DNA of 64,000 nt from Cocos nucifera (taxonomy: Eukaryota; Streptophyta; Magnoliopsida; Arecales; Arecaceae): NCBI GenBank assembly GCA_006176705.1, contig QRFJ01004270.1, positions 142,671-206,670 of the forward strand. The letters run 5' to 3'. Below the pieces are notes generated by a model, which worked only from the letters and a program-made list of their open reading frames with translations, searched no databases and was not told where the DNA came from. Below are positions 37,101-50,750 of the stretch, in pieces. The position numbers and the translations under genes were made by a program. How positions within the stretch are numbered: the first letter of the stretch is position 1; every line of letters begins with the position of its first letter.

Positions 37101-40100
37101 GATTCTCATGCCCATTTTCTTGATTCTTTTTAACTTTGGATGAAGACCGGACCCCGAAGAGATAAATGGTCCTAACTAACACATGGTTATCAATGATCAT
37201 GGAATATTGCTGCCCTGCTAGATAAAATAAGACCATTGAGGGAACAGCTTCCAAGATTTCCATGAAGACAACTACCTCCAAGGAGCAGAGATGTTGGCCT
37301 TTCACATAGTCCACCCCACAACCTTTGAGGATCCTAAAGGTGTTTACAACCTTCGGCAATAGATCAGTTCCATGGATGGAATGCGATCCCCTTCAGGGTG
37401 AGCATCACCTAGTATTGGAAGGCAAAAGGATTGCCACCCTAAGAGACCTTCCAACAAAACACCTCGAACCTGTCTCCTTTGGAGACACATTCACCAATAT
37501 TGTGCAGATATTTGATCATCTTTCAAGAAAACTCACCAAATAGGTATCATCCTTAATCATCCACATTTCCCAGTGCCCCAGTATCCCAAATTTAGCAGAA
37601 AAGGCTTCCACAATGTTTAGAAACCTCCCCCCTCCAAATTGGTCACCTCCACTACTGCTTTGTTGTAGAAATCTGTGAATCTGCCCATAATGTCCCATCC
37701 AACTCTAGGAGCACCAAAGGGCACCCAGCTTCATCCATATACTCAGGGGAGACTTTGCCATGAGATGGCTGAAAGGAAAAATTGGCTTAGGAAAACTGAT
37801 AAAGCAACTTCCCTTTAAAATCCCTAAGCCTCCACATGAATGGCACCTAACACTATTCCTGCACTCCTTGAAGTGCCCTTTTCCCTGCATCAAAAACAAA
37901 CCACAGCCAAGAAATCTGACACACGGTTAGCTCAAGAAGAACGAATATTACTTGTCCCACCCACACCTAGGTCCTAGCAGCAAAGGCTGAAGAATCTTGG
38001 CCAACTTTCCTACAGGCAGTGAAAGAGAAAAAAAGGATACCTTCACCTTCGAAGGCCCTGCTAGCCACATCTTTGTAGATTTCGAGAGCCGATGGGTCTA
38101 GGGACAGAGGAACCAGGCCCTCGGGATGATTGCTTGCCCTATTGGCAAGGGCCACTAGAAAACCCCTTGACCATCTTGATCTCTGGTTCACCACTTGCTG
38201 TTACCAACCATGATCATCCTCTCCAAAGAAGGACCAAGAGACAATCTTTCCTCTTGTCTCCTTCCGATTAGCATCCCTACTCTAATCTGGTACGATGGGC
38301 CAGCTCCCTCCATAGCCAAGCAACAAGTCATGCCATCCAACCAGACAATCCCCTGTAGGAACCACATTTTCTCCCGCAAGAATAGCTCTGCTCCATTTTA
38401 TCTATGACTGTGGTTATCTTTATTCCCCAAAAGTATAATGCAATAATAACATGAAAACAAACTAATAGCCTATATAATTGAATCATGGTCCAATCCTTCC
38501 TTACTATTCCTTCTCATCAACTAATACATCTGATGTCAATCTAAACTATTTAATATCATGTTCCACAAATCCCATCCACAAAAGTCTGGATTTCCTCTTT
38601 TATTTTCTGATCTGCTATGCATCGGGTCCCCGTTTTGGTCTTTTCCAGATATGCTCATGCTATCTTAATAAATTAGCTAAAATAGCTTCCATCTGTGGTC
38701 CCCAAAACTATGGTAGTAAGTGCTTTACATAATAACAACAAGGTTCCTTTTGTATCCCATATGGTGAATAAGATGAAGTTGTCATAAATTTATTGTAATA
38801 GATATTCAAGTACATTTAGATGAAAAAAAGGATATGGGATTATCAGCTCAAATGTCTAGAAAAGAACAGCTAAAATATAACAAATACCTTTCTCACAATA
38901 ACATAGTCACCAACTGACAAGTTCAACTCGATATCTGACTCCGCCTGATATGAATGCATAACCTTCAGAATGTAGAAGCAGGAGTTAATATAGAGAATAG
39001 GATATACATAAGTATTGCAGAATAGGGTCGATCAGGCATTCCATCGGAAGTTCAAGCATAGATAAGTAACAAGTACCTCCCCCAAAAAGTAGGTCATGGA
39101 AGCAGTTGATCCATCAACCCTTCCAGAATAAAATATGCTATTAGATTGTTCATATGATGGAGGTGGTGGCTTGGGGTCTTCCACAACTGGGCTTGAAGAT
39201 GCTTCAATTCTTTGGTGCTGAGATACCATCTTTCAATTAAACCCAACAGCAAAAGAGGATGAAGATATAGTTAATAATTACATCTTTAATCTATAATTGT
39301 AGAAACAATAACAACTGCAACTTTGACTACCATACAGTAGCATGATCACCAACCTCTCTTTCAAGTTGATCAAGAATCTGCAAGATTCTCTGATGGTAGG
39401 TGCGCTCTAATTCAACCTATAATGTAGAACAAACTGTCTCTGCTTAAGGGCTCAAATATCAACAACTTGCAAAACATATATAACAAAAGTGACACATAAA
39501 ATGTGATAAACAGTACCATGGAAAGAAAATGCTGTAAAGTTAATCTTTGTTGTTGAGCTTCAACAGCAGTCATTGCTGAAACAGCCTCCTTACCCAGTAC
39601 TGTCATATTTGACTTCAGCTGCTGCAGCTTGGCTACAGCAACCTCCATCTTTAAGACATTATCTACATTGCCAGGAGCTTCTGATACTTTTATTTGGCGC
39701 TTTGAAACTTCAATGGCCTGCAAGATGGAAGTAGTAAAGTATCAAATCATCAGGTTATGATGAACACTCTAGACAACCATGCATAAAAAGACACCTAGAC
39801 TAACCTAATGTATCAAAAGGTCATCAACTAATAATACATTAAAAAAATATTACATGCTATAAGCAATCAAGCAGTCTCAGATAGTTCTACCTGAACCTCT
39901 GCTTCTTGTCTCATTCTCTCATAGCGCTGAGCAAGTTCTCGAGCATCCCTTAGTGGGGCACCCACTACCATTGCTCTCAATGGCTCTGCAACCTGTGAGA
40001 ATTCAAGGCATTTGTCCAGTAAAGAAATCAGTCAACAAGCATTCATGTTAGAAGCAAAAGAAGAAAGGGGAAGAAAGTGTAAGAAGTCTTATATTTATTA

Positions 40101-43100
40101 GTAGCCTCAGAAAGAAAACATACATCAGAGGCCTAAATCCTACCAGACAAACTAAACGGTACAATCATAATTGTTAACCATAAAACAAGTAACCTGAAAA
40201 TATTACATTATGAACAATAACATTCACTACTAGATCCATATAAGCTAACAGAAAGGATGCTATGTACCTAGTACTAGATCAGAATTATTTATGACCAATC
40301 TAGGCACAAAGCTTGATATAGTGTATGTAAACCTACATAAAGTAGCTACTAGGTTAGGTCTCATGAACACCATCATGTTCCATATGAGAGCATAAGAAAT
40401 CTCATATTCTCTTATTCAAGCACTCTCATGTTAATATCAGGACCATCTACTTATTCTTCTATGGAAGTAAATTGGACAGTCTTCTGAAGAGAATAATATC
40501 TGTTATGGGAAAAGGTCCTCTATATAACAGCCTACAGATCAATGTGTGTTATCAACAGGTGCCCAGTGTTGGATAGACACACTAGAATTGAATGAAGTTA
40601 TGAAACAAGCTTGGAGATTAGACCATGAACAACCTCCAACTAATATCACTAACATGGCCTGGTTATTTAAGTAATTTTGCTGCAAATAAATCCACCCAAG
40701 ATACAGCAGTAAAGGCAAGAAAGAAGAAAATTAACTTTTCCAGTTCAAGGGTCCAACATTCATGATTCAATCCAGAGAAATATGTAGTTTCAATTTCATT
40801 TTGATTCAACTGGATTAAATTGTAGACATGCCTGAATAAATCCATTTGCAGGTCTTCAGCAAGAAGCTGCCAAAACAAGAAGAATATTTTAAGAGAAGTG
40901 GGTGAAAGAGGAAGAGAATGGAGAGAACAAAGATTTGGAGGGAAAAAGGGGTGGGGAAGAGAGAGAGAGAGATAGAGCACAGGATGCCCATTGAGGAGAT
41001 GGAAGCACCAAAACACATTATTGTCCAAAAACTCATGTGCGCACAACATGCTGAAAACTTTAAAATTATGCCTTTAAAATTTTCAAAATTACCCCAAGAA
41101 ATGGCATAGGGTCACTGAGTTGAAAAGGTAATGTAAATTTGCCTCTATAGCACATAGGGAGTTCTTAGATCAAAGATCCATGTGGATGGAGGAAGGTCAG
41201 GCCTCTAAGTTAGCAAAAATTTGATTCTGCCATGTGTAAAATCCATAGACATGATAGCATCACAGTGTTGGTCTTTATTCACATTTAGATAAATCTCAAG
41301 TTTTAATTACAATTGCTTAAAGTAGCAAAAAATAAAGCAATTGTCATTTCAGTTTGTTTACTCCATCGCTTGACAACAATTAAGAGTAATGTTTGAGGTT
41401 CTCTTCTCATTCAAGTCTTTGTTACAGTTGCTCGCTTTCTGACAATTCAAAACAGCCAGTTTAATCCATAAAATTTTAAGTGAAAACTACATATTACAAG
41501 CCAGACTAACATGGGCTTGCACAAAACTATGAGACACCCTCTAGAAAACCTAGATAATAAGGTGCTTGTGAGAGTGACTCAATCCTCAAAGGAAGTAAGC
41601 AAGCCCATATAAGAACAAATTGAATCCAAAGTTGATTAGATCAAATCTAATTGTTATTGGTGCCAAATTGTCAATATATGACCAATGTAACATCTCAAAG
41701 TTGGTTACTTGTCAGGATCTCACATTCATTCCCCTTATAAAAAGCAAATCCAATAAGACTTTGGACTCTAGGAATCAAGACCCGATCCAATAGCCAACCA
41801 GAACCCTCTTTTAGACTTAAACATAAGATTTGGGTGGAAATAGACATCATAAGCTGCAGTTTTATCTCATTTTCCTAAGCCAGTCTATGACTTCTTTAAC
41901 ATTCATTTTAAACATGCTACATCCATGCAAGCTTCATTAAATGTATCTTTAAAATTCCATCCTAAATAAAGCAATCTTTATCAAATTCAGTGCACATAAC
42001 AAAGAGCTTAAGCAAAATAATAGACCTAATGATGTTGTCAGGTTTGCTGAAATAAATTTCCAAAGAATTGTTGAAATCAAAATGATATTGGCTTGTTTTA
42101 TATTGAACTGAACTGTTAAAGGACTAAATCGAACAACAGCTTCTTGTACAGCTTAAATCTTAGATCATAGTTGAAATTAAATTTCTTCTCTTATAAATCC
42201 TATTCATACTAAAACATATTGTCTGAAAGTTTTATTGCCTGTAGCACATGCCTTGTTTTATATTGAACTGTTTGAAAGAAGACATTGAAAATGACCATGC
42301 CATTGTTTCATTGATACCAAAACTGGAATTAGAAATTAGTCGCATGACTTTTATGATGGCCCATGTATGACAATATATTTCATTTGCTTGGAAGGCATAT
42401 TACCATGATTTGTATGCTAATGCATACGTGTTGCAATATATATTTATATGGGAGTTATACATATTTTCCGGTATTAGATTGAGATATATCACATTGTTTA
42501 TTGCTATAATTAGCATTGCATATTACTTTAGAATGGTGAGTAAGAACAAGGTGAAAAATGACCCCCAAATAGGCAAAATTTAAGATTAAGGCTCCATTAG
42601 ATTTTCTTCAGCATTCTACAAGATAAGAGGCTTTGTCTAGGATTATGCCTACCTTCAACCATCAATCAAATCTGAAGTTTACAAAAGAAAGCCTAACCAA
42701 TTGATACAAGGGGCTGAAAAAGATATTTGGTCATTAATGGGCTTTGGGGAACAAAACCGGATGGAGATGTGAGCCTAACAACAAGATTCCTGTTCCTTGA
42801 GATCCTTCAAATATGGTTGAATAGGTCAATCAATAAACTTGTTAGTTAATAAAATATATGATAGTCTAAACTCTAAACTTCAAATTATTCTTCAATCAAA
42901 CATAATTCCAATGCTAAGTCAGCAAGAACTACACATAGTGTAAGGATAAACCCTTTCCTCAATATTATGACTTGGAGCTTATACATGCAAAGAACTCTAG
43001 GAAAACCAGAAGAGTAGGTCAATGTACAGAGTGCAAACAACCAATCAGACCTGAGTGCCGAGGGCTTTTAAGAGATTCCCTCGCTCTTGTTCTATTTGAG

Positions 43101-43541
43101 CACGAGCTCTTCCAAAACATAATGCAGCATTTGATAATGTACTGCCAATTGTGCAGCTGTTTTCCACACCATAACTTTTACCATCTTCTGATAATTTACT
43201 ACCTGTGAAATATATTTTAAAGTTAGCAGATGATAAATTTTTCAAATGGAAAGAAACAATAAACTTTGCAAAATTACCTATTTCAACTTGTTTGGATCCA
43301 GTAACAACACAGCCTTCCACACCACGAACAATGTCTCTTTGAAAATGCTGAAAGTACAAAAAGTTTAAGGGAAATGGATATGAAAAGCTTGCAAGTGTAT
43401 TGTTCAAAGATGCCCAACCTTGCCCAAATGTGTAGATTTGTAAAGCTTCTCTAGTCTTTGATGCTGTTGAAGCTCCAACTCATCCATTAATACATTTTCT
43501 GAACCTCCATATCCGCCACCTCCAAATTGCTTGAGAACAGC
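34133..43541 (-). CDS. SH3P: SH3P-type BAR-SH3 domain protein, exons 2-10; exon 1 not found
   Basis: Plant SH3P proteins (Arabidopsis SH3P1-3) bind membranes through a BAR-like coiled coil and bind partners through a C-terminal SH3 domain. They act in clathrin-vesicle traffic and autophagosome formation. Exons on the minus strand: 43,541-43,419; 43,347-43,278; 43,202-43,051; 39,992-39,891; 39,717-39,517; 39,416-39,354; 39,229-39,077; 38,962-38,888; 34,249-34,133 (stop TAA). All junctions have GT and AG ends, phases fit, and the 351 visible codons have no stop. BAR part: visible residues 1 to about 240 (FQRDIVRGVEGCVVTGSKQ, ERGNLLKALGTQVAEPLRAM). A Pro-rich link PPPPSY follows, then SH3 at about 282-345 (NGWAEGECKGKAGWFPYGYI). 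Only about 20 N-terminal residues (family start like MDALRKQASKL) are missing. I could not find them up to 60,274. Confidence 0.93.
34250..38887 (-). other. Last intron of the SH3P gene, 4.6 kb
   Basis: Separates the two exons of the SH3 domain. It contains a LINE-like insertion at about 35,148-38,403. The remaining sequence (34,250-35,137 and 38,414-38,887) shows no other gene. Confidence 0.85.
35148..38403 (-). mobile_element. LINE-like insertion with ORF1 remnant in an SH3P intron
   Basis: A 10-bp direct repeat ATGACTGTGG lies at 35,138-35,147 and 38,404-38,413, a candidate target duplication. The minus strand between them carries decayed frames. Around 37,905-37,805 it reads 'GKGHFKECRNSVRCHSCGGL', a pair of zinc-knuckle units as in plant LINE ORF1 proteins. 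The second unit is C-x2-C-x4-I-x4-C, with the His lost. No endonuclease or RT was recognised and no poly(A) tail is evident, so it is either an ORF1-only derivative or a different gag-like element. It lies in the same orientation as the host gene. Confidence 0.5.
39993..43050 (-). other. Long intron of the SH3P gene, 3.06 kb
   Basis: Lies between the exon ending 'LLKALGTQ' and the exon opening 'VAEPLRAMVV'. No gene, tRNA or clear mobile element seen. The frames at 40,663-41,049 and 42,972-43,208 are chance frames. Confidence 0.8.
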
Positions 43542-46500
43542 CTGCAAGGATGCCAGGCAAGATAATCAAGTGTTTTCATCTTCATAATGATAAAAATATA
43601 TTAAAAAAAAATGCACAAGATGTTCTATGAAGTAATTCCAATGCAACACATTAGCTTTTTAGTTGTGTAAGTTGAAAGAATTTGGTCCAAGGAGAAGATG
43701 CAAAAGGAATTAAATCTTTTTTTTTTTTTGGCTAATTCACCACCTTAACTACAAATAGACAAACCTTGTTCTCTAGGCAGAGCATACAAAGGCAAGATCG
43801 CCTTTTTTCACATTTCTTTTTCCTAACACCAGAGGACCGAGCAGCATGGTGATAATATTGCCACATGCAAGAACAATATATTTCTCTATTGAGGCAAATT
43901 AAAAGCTAAGCAAATGTAATTAAGTTCCACCAAGGGAAACAGATGCGCCTCTACCGCAATGTGGAAGTGTCAATGCAATTTCACGGTCATTCAGTTTGAA
44001 TGCTACATGAAGAACATAATGTAGAAGGCAGAATAGGAAGACCTAGGATGTAGAAGATCATAACACAAGTGATTCTGTAGATCTGATTCCTACATATCCA
44101 CTCATATGGTACTTCAGTACGAGTCATATAAGATCGATCTGTCTAGATATCATCATATAGTTTTAGAAAGCCATAGCTTTGGAAGAAACTTGTACACTTT
44201 GAGAAGGTGATTTTATTGATAAATAGAAGAATCTACTTCAACCGAGAGAGTACCAAAACTTCAAAGGTTGCATTGCATTCCATGAAATAAAAGCATCAGG
44301 ATTCAGATTGATGAACATGGCATGTCAAATAATCAAATATAATAAGTAATTGACCATGAGGCTAACCATGCTGCATATGAACTACATCAAGATATCAAAT
44401 TACAAACAAGTTGAAAAGCATTGAAAGATCTTTTTTTTTAAACCCAAAATTCAACAAATGAGAACAAACCAAGGGTTCAAGAATCAAGTAGTAGAGGAGG
44501 AACTGTTTGGTTCAAGTCAAAACAAGAGGGTCTAGGTTCTTGCAAACTTACCCCCACCAAGGGAAGGAGGGGACGACACAGAATGAACTGCATCATGAAA
44601 TGCCCAGGCCAATCTCAAATCGAGTGGTTTGGCCATGTTGGCTTCAATCACCCCAAAATAGCTGGTTCAAGGGCAATAACAAGTGCTACCACTCGGGACC
44701 ACCTTTTTAGGCATTTTTCATTATCGTCATGTTATCTAGCTAGAAACAACAATGAGGTGAGAGAACAATGTGCGACGCATGGGATCTGGTTCTTTTTCAT
44801 CATATATCAAGGATTTTATTCTCACAAAATTAAAAGACTCAAAGTATGTGGCTTCTTTCCTTCCCTTTCTTTTAATTTAAAAAAAAAAAAAGAAAAAAAG
44901 AAAAACAACACAAAATCCATGGATAATTGACACATGCATAGGAAATTCCATCCAAATCTCATAAAATATTGATATCATGCTAGGAACCAAGATCAAGTTT
45001 GAGGATCTTGAGGGTTTTGGATTGAACCCCAAAATGTACACCCAAAAATAAATTTAATCTGAAATTGATCCAATCAAACAGTGTATGCTTGGATTGAATT
45101 TGGTGTATGATGTAGGGAATGATTTTCTCTATGACCTACTGGATTATAAGGGGACATTGCTTGATGCTACAGTAAAAGGGTTGGGTTATATACAAGCACA
45201 ATGGCACAGGCTTAGTCCTAGGATTGTTAAGTCATCAACCCTTGTTTCTAATGGACACATCAGCCCCTTCCACTCTTCTTCTATCTACGAACTCCATTAG
45301 ATGACGATGATGATTCTCTCTCCATCTAAGGGACAAAACATTCACCATCCCTTAACTCTGATGGACAAAGAAGCAGCATCTGCTGATCAAAAATAGAGGA
45401 GAAGATCCAATTAATCTGATGGGCAGAGCACAGGGTAGGAAGAGGAGAATTAATCAGATGGACCGTCAACCCAATCAATTTGATGGGAAACTAGTAGAAA
45501 GATAGATACGACATGCTTTCTTTGCACACAGCCTTCTCTCTAAGGCACATAATAGGCATGTCTTTTTAATCACCAAGTAATTTCACCTCTCCTTAAGCCA
45601 GTTGAAGCACCATGGTGGCACCTAGATGTGCCTTGGACAACAATAATGAGTCCATATAAAAGGTCATAGTGATGTCAAAAGTTTGTACCAATGATCTATC
45701 TATTCACCTTCATTCTCTCTTTTTCATTGTTCATTTGATTTGCTAGCTCTTCTAATAATGTAGCTCCAATTGCTGGCAACATTGTACGACTATCATATTG
45801 AATGAATTAAGACATAATTGGACAATATCATTTACATCCTCTACTGTAATTCCTTATTATGATTTTAACATGCGTAAGTTTTTTGCCTTCAATTGCATGG
45901 GCATGTGAAGTATTATTTTGCATTCACAAGGTAAGTTTGTGTTTAAAGGGCAAAAGGAGTAACCAATAAACTAGAAATCAAGGATCAACAACCGGGTCTG
46001 GCTAGTGTGCAATGGATGTATTGTACCAAACTGACAGAGAACTAAGAAATGGGAAGGAATTGGCACCTGTTGCTAGTAAAAATCGGTTCATCCTTGTCTA
46101 TATGATTCAATTCAGAACAACATTTGATGTCCACTTGGTATTGGTCAATACTTAGTTAAAAATGCAGCCTAATTTATTTTTTGTTGCTATTTTCCATTTG
46201 AACATGGAAAAGAGAGTGAAGGATGCTTACAAATCTCAAATCTAGCTAATTTAATACAGATCTGGCCAATTGTAAGCCTAGAAGAGATAAGGATCATGAT
46301 AAAATTTCCAAACCTGTTGACTTTTTTTTTCCATGTCAACATGGTCAAAATCACAAAATTCAAAGAAATTTTGCCAACTCAAAGAATAAGCATACAAACT
46401 GTTCAATCCGTTGCATTTCTAGACCACAAACAAACCCTAGCTCTAATAGCAACAATAAACAACATGAAAACAATAGAATAACATGAAAACACCTAAAAGA

Positions 46501-47678
46501 AAACAAAAGCATCGTGCAATTAATATCAGTATTCAGTACCATAAATTCAATATACTATATTTGTGGACCGGAAAGAAATTTTAACCCTCATAGAAACCAA
46601 AAAAACATCATAAAAACAAAAAAGAAAGAAAAGGAATATTGGGTACCAATATCCATACGTTAGCATACTGGTACCATACCAACCCAATGTCTGATTGGGT
46701 TTCGTACCTATTGTGGTCAAGAACACTCTTGGCTTTGGAACATGAGATATTGTCTACCATGGCCTGTTGGTGCACTTGGGGCCTTGGCCCATGAGCACGG
46801 GGCCTCATGGTTTTGCCCTTTAAAAGGCTTCTCATATGGAAAAGAATATCCCATTCCATATAAGCCATACTCTTCCTTGACTCACAACCAATGTACAACT
46901 AATGATGCCCTTCCTTCTACACCACAACAGTACCAATATCAATACTCTAATCCTAGATAAAAATAAGGAACAAAGCTTTTGAAGGGAAAGGTGGATGACA
47001 AGTTTTGTATTTGTCCACCTGCAGTGGGAGTTTAGATATAAAAGGGAAGGTGTCCATGGGTTGAGAATATCTCAACAATTATTGGTTTCGTAGGGATGGA
47101 GGCCTTGGCACAATAGTAAGGTTGCTCCATTATGAGTCGAACTCAGAGGTTCAAAACAAAGAAACAACCTCTCCATGCGTAGGGATAAGGCTGCATATAA
47201 CTGACCCTCCACCTCGCAATGGTAGGAGTCTTCTGTCTGTTGGTTTACTAGCATGTAATAACATTTGATAAAAAGGATAGCTCGTGGTTGTGAGACAATT
47301 AGTTAGGTAGAGAGGTGATATATCCTTTCAACTAAAACACTATTTATCTTGCTTCAAGGGATCCCTTAATATGAGGTGCTTCTAAATGGCAGGTCTTATG
47401 GTGCATGCTGGTGGTACAGTGAGATTTGTGATCTTTCAACCCTATAGGGCTTCCCCAAATTCCATTCTCATTACTTCAAAAGGTGATACTACGATTAGAA
47501 TTTCTTTGAGATAAGAGGACATAAAGTGGTTTGATGTCAATTTCTTCTTATCAAACATAAATACAAGAATTCGTGCAGGAACCTTAGCCGACTCATAACT
47601 TCTGCCAAAGTAAGAGCGTGCAATCTTGTGTTCAATCTTTATTTTTCCTTTCTCTTGATCATTTTACATTAGTACTAT
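43542..47678. other. Intron 1 or 5' flank of SH3P
   Basis: AT-rich, low-copy-looking sequence. I searched for a minus-strand exon encoding the usual SH3P start followed by a GT donor and found none. Apart from an Au-type SINE near 47,100 and a diffuse region rich in 'gtaccaat(a/t)' at 46,645-46,935, nothing recognisable is seen. Small frames such as 44,583-44,930 lack motifs. Confidence 0.6.
47098..47230 (+). mobile_element. Au-type SINE (decayed)
   Basis: Reads 'ggaggccttggcacaatagtaagg' (A box region), 'gttgctccattatga', 'gagtcgaactcagaggttc' (B box region), 'gaaacaacctctcc', then 'ataaggctgcatataactgaccctcc'. This is the block order of the plant Au SINE as I remember it: 'ggtaaggctgcgtac' followed by 'agaccct'. 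Both RNA polymerase III boxes are degraded. Flanking duplications were not identified. Confidence 0.62.
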
Positions 47679-48977
47679 TGGGGGTAAAATAGCTCCCCCG
47701 AAGTCCAATCAGATTTCCAACCTTGGTATGGTGCTAAAAAGATCGTGACAGTTGAGTCCAAGCTTCAGTTAAGCCACTTCCCTGTCTCGGTTAAGTTCTG
47801 GAAGATTAGGCTTCAACCTTTGTATGCCAGACGATCTTCTCAGCAACAACCCTCAGCTTTCTTTCAATAACTACAGAACTTGTCAGGCATACTGAACCTC
47901 AGCCAGACGAACTTGAACAGTAAAAAAAGTTACCTTCCTAACTCAAAGTAAGCAGCAGACCGTCAGCAGATATTGAGTCCCAACATCATCCGACCTTGTC
48001 TAGTGGCCGACCTTGAAGGTGGCCAAACTCCACTCCATTTTGTAAGCAGCCGACTTCCAACAAATACAGAACCCATCATTTGACCGACCACATAATGGCC
48101 AACCTTAAAGGCAGCCAAATTTCTTTGCTTCTCCTTGTGAATTACAAATCCTGGCAGCTCTACACTAAGGACCTCGACCAGATGAACTCAAGTCAACAAA
48201 AGGATCTCGCCATCAACATGAGCCCAGTCTTCAATCCGGAATAAGCCATAACCGCTCCATGGGCAATGAATCTCAGTATTCATCCATCCTAGCTTCAAGT
48301 CAATTTCGGATTTCTATTGCCCCAGCCGAACTCCTTTAAGAAAGCCTGGCCGCAGTCCTCATTGAAGAGCCTATCACGTCCTCCCTGGCCTCCAGTTTGA
48401 ATGACCACACCCGCTCTCGATCGACGTTGAAGGTGGCCGAGCTCCTGAAAGCTATCAAAGGCAGCCCCAATAGAATGAACCCAGTCGCAAGTCCGCCATC
48501 TGCTACTTAAAAGCCGACCTTCAAGTTCGGTCAGCTTGATCTTTAATTCCAACAATTGCCAACATGAATAGAACACCATCAACCTCGGAAGCTTTCGAAC
48601 TTCTATCCGAACTCCAGCAAATGACCTCCAACCATCAGCAAGTCACGATAAACGACAGCCCACTCTCCGTAACAAACTCCAAGTGGCCCGAACGACCAAC
48701 TGACATTAGGTTACGACTGTTACTATCGTTCTGTTACAAGTTTTGTCTATAAAAGGGACCCTCCAGATACGTTACCTCTTTCTAAGCTCTCAAGCTCTCC
48801 TCTCTGCTCTAATTTTTCCCGAGTATTCCATTCTTATTGGCCAGAGAACTAACTTGACCGTCGAAGGATCCTGCTGGAGCCAACTCCGGCCAGGACTTCA
48901 CCTTACAAGTCTCATCGACAGCCTCACCTTCTCCAACTCCAGCAAACTCCGGCGTCTGTCCATTTTCTGCACCAATA
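47679..48977 (+). repeat. 5' LTR of element 2
   Basis: Begins TGGGGGTAAAATAGC and ends CTGCACCAATA, followed by GAATTGGCGCTAGAG. About 1.3 kb. It shares ends, TATA context and 'ccgacc' / 'ccgaactcc' motifs with the LTRs of elements 1 and 3, but differs too much in the middle to be the same subfamily. No 3' LTR is present in the window. Confidence 0.75.
48749..48756 (+). promoter_or_regulatory. TATA box of the element 2 LTR
   Basis: TATAAAAG after 'ttctgttacaagttttgtc', the same setting as in both LTRs of element 1 ('gtttgttaca...ctataaaa'). Confidence 0.65.
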
Positions 48978-48978
48978 G

Positions 48979-48997
48979 AATTGGCGCTAGAGAAAGG
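48979..48997 (+). other. Primer-binding site of element 2
   Basis: AATTGGCGCTAGAGAAAGG, immediately after the LTR. It is the best preserved of the three primer sites in the window. Confidence 0.7.
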
Positions 48998-49104
48998 AAC
49001 GTCTAAGCCCCTATTCTTAAAGGAGTACTCAGTTGAGAGCGGTCCTCTTCTTCTCCATCTTCTTTCTTTCCTTTTCTACTAATCTTTCTTTTGCTCTAAG
49101 CAAG

Positions 49105-50750
49105 ATGCCATCCAAGAAGGCTCCATCCCGACGATCCATTGCCTCTACCACCAGATCCAACCCGAAGCCGACGGATCAACCTACTCCAACCCCATCGTTG
49201 GCACCTTAACCTCCTCCACCGACAGCAGCGGTGGATCTAGAGCAGTTTAACCTACTTATACAGTAGGTTAGGGGCCTCACAAAAGCAATGCAGGCCATGC
49301 AGCAAGCTTTGGCACCAGCCCCATCGAAGAGACCATCGTTGGAGCACCGAAATCTGGCACAAGGAAGGCCCACCTGGGCAAGTTTACCTGTGAATCCTGG
49401 AAGGGGAAAGCAGAGAGCAGAGAGCCCCTGTTTCGAGCACGACTCCACCCCCAGAAGGTCTCTGCCTCCATCTAGCCAGCCACACTTCGAGATTCGTGAT
49501 TGAAATGATATTCTCGATCAGAAGCTTTAGGAGATGAACCAACGGATCAAAGAGCTCCACCATGCCGCCCCAGCCCATCATGACGACATCTGCATCGACC
49601 CTCCATTTTTCACCTAGATCATGTAGAGCCCGTCTCGCCGAACTTCAAACTCCCTTAGTTTGAAAGCTACGATGGGACCTCGGATCCAGTCGACCACCTT
49701 GAAGCTTTCAGGACTATGATGCTGCTCATGGCGCACGTAACGCCGTTCTATGCCAAGCCTTCTCCTCTACTTTGAAAGAAATAGCAAGAAATTGGTACTC
49801 GAATCTCAAACCAGATACCATCTACTCTTTTGATCAACTAAGCCACCAGTTTGCGGCTCATTTCATCAGTAGCCGACATCAAAGACGAGGATCAGAATCC
49901 CTCATCAACATCAAGTAGAAGGAAGGGGAGTCCATCCGAGCTTGCGTCAGCCATTTTAATATTGCTGCTTTAGAGGTCCAAAACTTGGACCAATCGGTTG
50001 CTATGGCCGCACTGAAAGACGGCCTCCAAAAGAATGATCTCCTCTTCTTGAAAAAGTACCCCCAGAACTTCGCCGACATGCTAGCTCGAGTTGAGGGCTA
50101 CGCCCGAGGGAGTCCATTCGAGCTTGCATCAGCCATTTTAATATTGCTGCTTTAGAGGTCCTTGGACCAATCGGTTGCTATGGCCGCACTGAAAGGCGGC
50201 CTCCAAAAAATTCAGTACGACCTCCATAAAAAATGATCTAAAGAAATATCCTCAGAACTTCGCCGACATGCTAACTCGAGTTGAAGGCTACGCCCGAGCT
50301 GAAGAAGCCTTCAAACTTAAAGATGATGAAGTCGCGAGGGAACAGCAGGCAAGCAAATCCAGCAAGCCCGCACTTGTGCAAAAGCCGAGTGAAGCTCGAC
50401 CGCACTCTAGAACTCCAGAGTGCCAACGAGCCCAAACTCCACCTCAAGCTCGTCAACCAAGAAGCTCGGACCGGAGGATGCAGCGGAACTCCCCTTCCAG
50501 AAGATTTCACAACCATTCCCTCCTGAATGCTTTGAAAACCCAAGTGCTAATGAAAATCAAGGAGCAGCTGCTGAGGCCAAAAAAGATACGGTCTCACCCA
50601 AGCAAGCGCAATCTCAATGAGTACAGCTTGTACCATCATGACCACAGTCACGATACTAAAGAATGCATCCAGCTTCAAGACGAGATTAAAGAGCTAATCA
50701 GAAGGGGCCGACTGGATCGATTCCTCCGACGTCGGCCAGAAAGGAGGTAA
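49105..50750 (+). pseudogene. gag of element 2 (broken, with internal duplication)
   Basis: ATG 49,105 reads MPSKKAPSRRSIAST. Blocks shared with element 1: 'NLLIQ-VRGLTKAMQAMQQ' (stop TAG at 49,264), 'NLDQSVAMAALKDGLQKND', 'YPQNFADMLARVEGYAR', and 'YHHDHSHDTKECIQLQDEI' near 50,635. The last is the His/Cys end of Gag. A 182-bp piece is tandemly duplicated (49,926-50,107 and 50,108-50,297), which breaks the frame. Confidence 0.82.

Noticed and set aside
36942..37133. Plus-strand Gln-rich frame
   Set aside because: It is the antisense shadow of a low-complexity Asn/Leu stretch in the LINE-like ORF1 remnant.
46645..46935. 'gtaccaat' motifs as a possible MITE
   Set aside because: No clear terminal inverted repeat or target duplication could be traced by eye.
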